Part shown: piece by piece, positions 60,991 through 64,000 of the stretch
How positions within the stretch are numbered: position 1 is the first letter of the stretch
Layout of the letters: every line of letters begins with the position of its first letter
Assembly (NCBI RefSeq): GCF_030463565.1
Contig: NC_134653.1
Location: 31,743,150-31,807,149 of the forward strand
From: Pelecanus crispus
Taxonomy: Eukaryota; Chordata; Aves; Pelecaniformes; Pelecanidae
Reading direction: 5' to 3'
Length of the DNA stretch: 64,000 nucleotides
Position numbers and translations under genes: made by a program
Notes under the pieces: model-generated
Seen by the model: the letters and a program-made list of their open reading frames with translations, nothing else
Database searches by the model: none
Told to the model about the DNA's origin: nothing

Positions 60991-61008
60991 TGGCGCCCAA
61001 CGTGGGGC
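60991..61008 (+). other. Retroviral primer binding site, tRNA-Lys type
   Basis: TGGCGCCCAACGTGGGGC, 8 bases after the LTR, is complementary to the 3' end of the lysine tRNA (1,2) used by betaretroviruses and lentiviruses. Its placement right after the LTR confirms the element's orientation. Confidence 0.85.
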
Positions 61009-61057
61009 ACGAGATAACAACAGATTAATCAGAGTGTATTAAGGAGTCTGTTAACAG

Positions 61058-63088
61058 TTGCCGGTCACGATATTAGTTCTTCTGATCTGCACCATGTTCT
61101 TTTTTTTGCAGCACGCGTTAAAGCTTGCTGTCAGTTTGTGTAGTGTGCTGTGCTCTGCAGTGATTCATGATCTTTTGCTTGGGAGGCTCCTTATCAAAAC
61201 CCTGACCTTGAGCATTCTTTGGTATTTGGGTTTCATACAGAAGTCACTACTGTACTTCGGGTACTACCTCATAGAGAGAGTTAGCAATTATACTTCTTAC
61301 TCTGAGAGGCTTGTTGTGGAGGAAATACAGAATGGCACCTTTGCTGCTTTCTTCTATGATGTTTCCTCCTTCATTACAACAACTTTCCTGTATCTTGAAC
61401 ACCCCTGGGCAGTTAAGATACTTCTATTGATAATTCTTGGGAATGTTGTTTCCATTTTGATAAAGGTCAGTAAGCAGTTTAAAAATACCATCCAGAGATC
61501 TACCCCAAGGCTGGATAGTTATGAGTGGCAGGGTGTGTGGGATCGTATGCGCAAGTACCTAGGGCAGTGGGGACCTCCAGTGTTTTGGAACTTCACCCCT
61601 GAACAAGTGCAGAATCCTGAAGAATTAGTAAAGTATTTGGAAGAAGTATGTTGTCACCCTGGTAGCTCCAGAGAGACACAAATCATTGCAACATGCTGGG
61701 GACTGGCCCATGCCTATCGAGCCGTGGTCAACGCTAATCAGTACCCTCAAAAGAAAGAGAAGGTCTCTGGATCTGATGACAAAACAACAAGCACTGTGGC
61801 TACTCAAACCCCCACTACAGGCCCTGCGGCTACTCCAACCCCCACTACAGGCCTTGCAGCTACTCAAACCCCTGCCCCAGGCACTGTGGCTACTCCAGCC
61901 ACAGCCATGAGCACTGCGGCTACTCAAACCCCAGTGACAGACACTGTGGCTAAACCAGAGAACCAACCTGCGCCGGTATCAGTTGCCCCTATACAGAAGA
62001 AAAAATACACGAGGAAATCAGTTCGTTTAGTAAGGGATGAAGATGAACCAGGGCCATCACGAGAACCAGAGGAGGAAGAACCCATAAATGAGATGGTGAC
62101 CACCCGATCCCTATCCCTGAGTGAGCTGCGAGATATGCGAAAAGATTTTGGTCGTCATCCAGGCGAGCACATCATCACCTGGCTGCTCCGATGCTGGGAT
62201 AACGGGGCCAGTAGCCTGGATTTAGAGGGTAGGGAAGCCAAGCAGCTGGGATCCCTTTCCAGGGAAGGGGGCATTGACAAAGCAATTGGAAAAGGGGCAA
62301 AACCGCTCAGCCTCTGGAGGCGACTTCTGTCAAGCGTGAAGGAAAGGTATCCCTTCAAGGAGGATGTTTTATACCGCCCAAGCAAATGGACCACCGTAGA
62401 GAAAGGTATCCAGTACCTGAGGGAATTAGGCGTGCTGGAGGTGATTTACAGTGACCTGAATGATGAGCGGTTAACCAAAGACCCAGATGAAGTCAGGTGC
62501 ACACAATCCATGTGGCGGAAGGTGGTACGGAGCGCACCAGCATCGTATTCCAACTCGTTGGCAATACTAGCCTGGAAAGACGACGAGGCACCAACGGTGG
62601 ATGAAGTGGCTAGACAACTCCGGGACTACGAAGAAAAGCTCTCTTCCTCCCTACGGGCCTGTGTCTCGGCTGTGGAAAAACTGTCTGAAAAAATATGCCA
62701 AGAGTTCCAACAACTCAGAGAGGATCTGTCCTACTCCCCACCTGCACGGACCAGTGTCTCAGCCATTAGGAGTCAACGTCCCTATGCTCAAGAGAGAGGA
62801 TATAGAGGATACACACCACGGGGCACCCTGTGGTTTTACCTGCGTGATTATGGAGAGGACATGAGAAAGTGGGATGGAAAACCCACCTCAACCTTAGAGG
62901 CACGGGTGCGTGAATTGCAAGGAAAAACTATTAGAAAAGGCGGTTCTCCCAGGAAAATTGCAGCTCCAGTTTCCAGTGAGCAGTTCCCGAGACAGAGTAA
63001 GAGGGCTAATTTTACTTCCGACCTTGATCAGGGAACTTTTGATTCACATTTACAGGAAGTGAACAACGAATACTGTGACCAGTGTTAG
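61058..63088 (+). CDS. ERV gag-like product (676 aa), fossil viral gene
   Basis: This is a single open frame just after the primer site. The first 140 residues hold about five hydrophobic segments (near 4-20, 21-37, 45-71, 94-113 and 118-136), which is unusual for a Gag. Residues near 246-300 are a tandem repeat of 10 residues rich in Ala, Thr and Pro, followed by a Lys/Arg patch and an acidic patch (about 308-345). The region from about 350 to 540 is helical and capsid-like (LSELRDMRKDFGRHPGEH onward). I find no CCHC zinc knuckle in the nucleocapsid position, which is basic instead. Naming as gag rests mainly on its place between the primer site and protease. Confidence 0.75.
   Translation: MPVTILVLLICTMFFFLQHALKLAVSLCSVLCSAVIHDLLLGRLLIKTLTLSILWYLGFIQKSLLYFGYYLIERVSNYTSYSERLVVEEIQNGTFAAFFYDVSSFITTTFLYLEHPWAVKILLLIILGNVVSILIKVSKQFKNTIQRSTPRLDSYEWQGVWDRMRKYLGQWGPPVFWNFTPEQVQNPEELVKYLEEVCCHPGSSRETQIIATCWGLAHAYRAVVNANQYPQKKEKVSGSDDKTTSTVATQTPTTGPAATPTPTTGLAATQTPAPGTVATPATAMSTAATQTPVTDTVAKPENQPAPVSVAPIQKKKYTRKSVRLVRDEDEPGPSREPEEEEPINEMVTTRSLSLSELRDMRKDFGRHPGEHIITWLLRCWDNGASSLDLEGREAKQLGSLSREGGIDKAIGKGAKPLSLWRRLLSSVKERYPFKEDVLYRPSKWTTVEKGIQYLRELGVLEVIYSDLNDERLTKDPDEVRCTQSMWRKVVRSAPASYSNSLAILAWKDDEAPTVDEVARQLRDYEEKLSSSLRACVSAVEKLSEKICQEFQQLREDLSYSPPARTSVSAIRSQRPYAQERGYRGYTPRGTLWFYLRDYGEDMRKWDGKPTSTLEARVRELQGKTIRKGGSPRKIAAPVSSEQFPRQSKRANFTSDLDQGTFDSHLQEVNNEYCDQC
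61793..61957 (+). repeat. 30-bp tandem repeat inside ERV gag
   Basis: Five full units (starting 61793, 61823, 61853, 61883 and 61913) and a partial sixth, each built on (A/C)CTG(T/C)GGCTACTC(A/C)AACC. They code for a 10-residue repeat of the type T-V-A-T-Q-T-P-x-x-G. Units differ at several bases, so the array is not freshly expanded. Confidence 0.85.
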
Positions 63089-64000
63089 AGGGGCCCTGCC
63101 TCCAGCCAGGTGGAGGAAAGGGACAACCGGGTTTACTGGACTGTGTGGATTCGATGGCCTGGAACGTCAGACCCACAGGAGTATAAGGCTCTAGTGGACA
63201 CTGGTGCACAGTGCACGCTAATGCCATCAAACTATAGAGGGGCAGAACCCATTTGTATTTCTGGAGTGACAGGGGGATCCCAACAGCTAACTGTACTGGA
63301 AGCTGAAGTGAGCCTAACTGGGAATGAGTGGCAAAAGCACCCCATTGTGACTGGCCCAGATGCTCCGTGCATCCTTGGCATAGACTACCTCAGGAGAGGG
63401 TATTTCAAGGACCCAAAAGGGTACCGGTGGGCTTTTGGTATAGCTGCTTTGGAGACAGAGGAAATTAAACAGTTGTCCACCTTGCCCGGTCTCTCAGAGG
63501 ACCCTTCAATTGTAGGGTTGCTGAAGGTTGAGGAACAACAGGTGCCGATTGCTACCACAACTGTGCACAGGCGGCAATATCGCACCAACCGAGACTCCCT
63601 GATTCCCATCCATAACCTGATTCGTCGACTGGAGAGCCAGGGAGTGATCAGCAAGACTCGCTCACCCTTTAACAGTCCCATATGGCCAGTGCGAAAGTCT
63701 AATGGGGAGTGGAGACTAACAGTGGACTATCGTGGCCTGAACGAAGTTACACCGCCGCTGAGTGCTGCCGTGCCAGACATGCTAGAACTTCAATATGAAC
63801 TGGAGTCAAAGGCAGCTAAGTGGTATGCCACAATTGATATTGCTAATGCATTTTTCTCCATCCCTTTGGCAGCAGAGTGCAGACCCCAGTTTGCTTTTAC
63901 CTGGAGGGGTGTTCAGTACACCTGGAACCGACTGCCCCAGGGGTGGAAGCACAGCCCCACCATTTGCCATGGACTGATCCAGACAGCACTGGAACAGGGT
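63089..64000 (+). CDS. ERV protease and start of reverse transcriptase (partial)
   Basis: This follows gag in the same frame and runs off the window. The aspartic protease active site VDTGAQ (from about 63194) and its second motif ILGIDYLRRG (about 63371-63400) are present. The RT domain begins near 63520 with the conserved SPFNSPIWPV, DYRGLNE, TIDIANAFFSIPL and LPQGWKHSP motifs. The visible part looks whole. Avian ERVL-like elements are the closest match I recall. Confidence 0.85.

Larger units (their letters stand above)
60412..64000 (+). mobile_element. Endogenous retrovirus, class III (ERVL-like), 5' part, cut by window end
   Basis: Parts in order are a 5' LTR (60412-60982), primer binding site (60991-61008), gag (61058-63088), and protease plus the first part of reverse transcriptase (to 64000). 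The rest of pol, any further genes and the 3' LTR lie outside. The RT motifs (DYRGLNE, RLPQGWKHSP) and protease (VDTGAQ) resemble avian class III elements, while the primer site is of the lysine tRNA type. Gag and pro-pol lie in the same frame, an order that some retroviruses express by read-through. The visible part looks whole, so insertion is probably young, but without the second LTR I cannot date it. It lies antisense inside KNTC1. Confidence 0.92.

Noticed and set aside
1-64000. CRISPR arrays, tRNA or rRNA genes, bacterial operons
   Set aside because: None seen; the window is vertebrate nuclear DNA.

Overview
This is a 64 kb window of a bird nuclear genome, probably a neoavian species. 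The sequence shows vertebrate multi-exon genes with GT-AG introns, CpG-island promoters, fragments of the chicken-repeat-1 (CR1) LINE, and a young endogenous retrovirus (ERV) of a type common in birds. There are no bacterial features. I derived the gene models by reading splice sites and reading phase by hand and comparing the products with remembered human proteins. In all four host genes the frame stays open across every exon junction.

Layout. (1) 1-1.95 kb: no recognisable gene. (2) 2.76-22.2 kb, plus strand: PPTC7, a mitochondrial PP2C-type phosphatase, complete in 6 exons (297 aa), with a CpG-island promoter and a long 3' region up to about 25.8 kb. (3) 26.76-35.93 kb, minus strand: RAD9B, the 9-1-1 checkpoint clamp subunit, complete in 11 coding exons (423 aa). 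Its tail converges on that of PPTC7. (4) 36.2-40.3 kb, plus strand: VPS29, the retromer subunit, complete in 4 exons (182 aa). It is head-to-head with RAD9B across one CpG island of about 270 bp between the two start codons. (5) 42.09-60.02 kb, minus strand: the last 26 coding exons (979 codons) of KNTC1/ROD, a kinetochore RZZ-complex subunit. Its 5' part lies beyond the window. (6) 60.41-64.0 kb, plus strand: the 5' LTR, primer binding site, gag and the start of pro-pol of an ERV, cut by the window edge. It lies antisense in what must be a KNTC1 intron.

The genes do unrelated jobs: mitochondrial quality control and coenzyme Q, DNA-damage checkpoint, endosomal sorting, and spindle checkpoint. 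Their order PPTC7-RAD9B-VPS29 matches human 12q24.11. KNTC1 next to VPS29 does not match: in human the next gene is FAM216A and KNTC1 lies far away at 12q24.31. This marks a rearrangement point.

The most unusual items are the ERV gag product (several hydrophobic segments at its N-terminus, a 10-residue tandem repeat, no CCHC knuckle), the shared RAD9B/VPS29 promoter, a short uORF overlapping a YY1-type element in the PPTC7 leader, a pair of short CR1-tailed repeats sharing a non-CR1-like head, and a small CpG-rich 24-bp tandem repeat downstream of PPTC7. I found no wholly new biological system.
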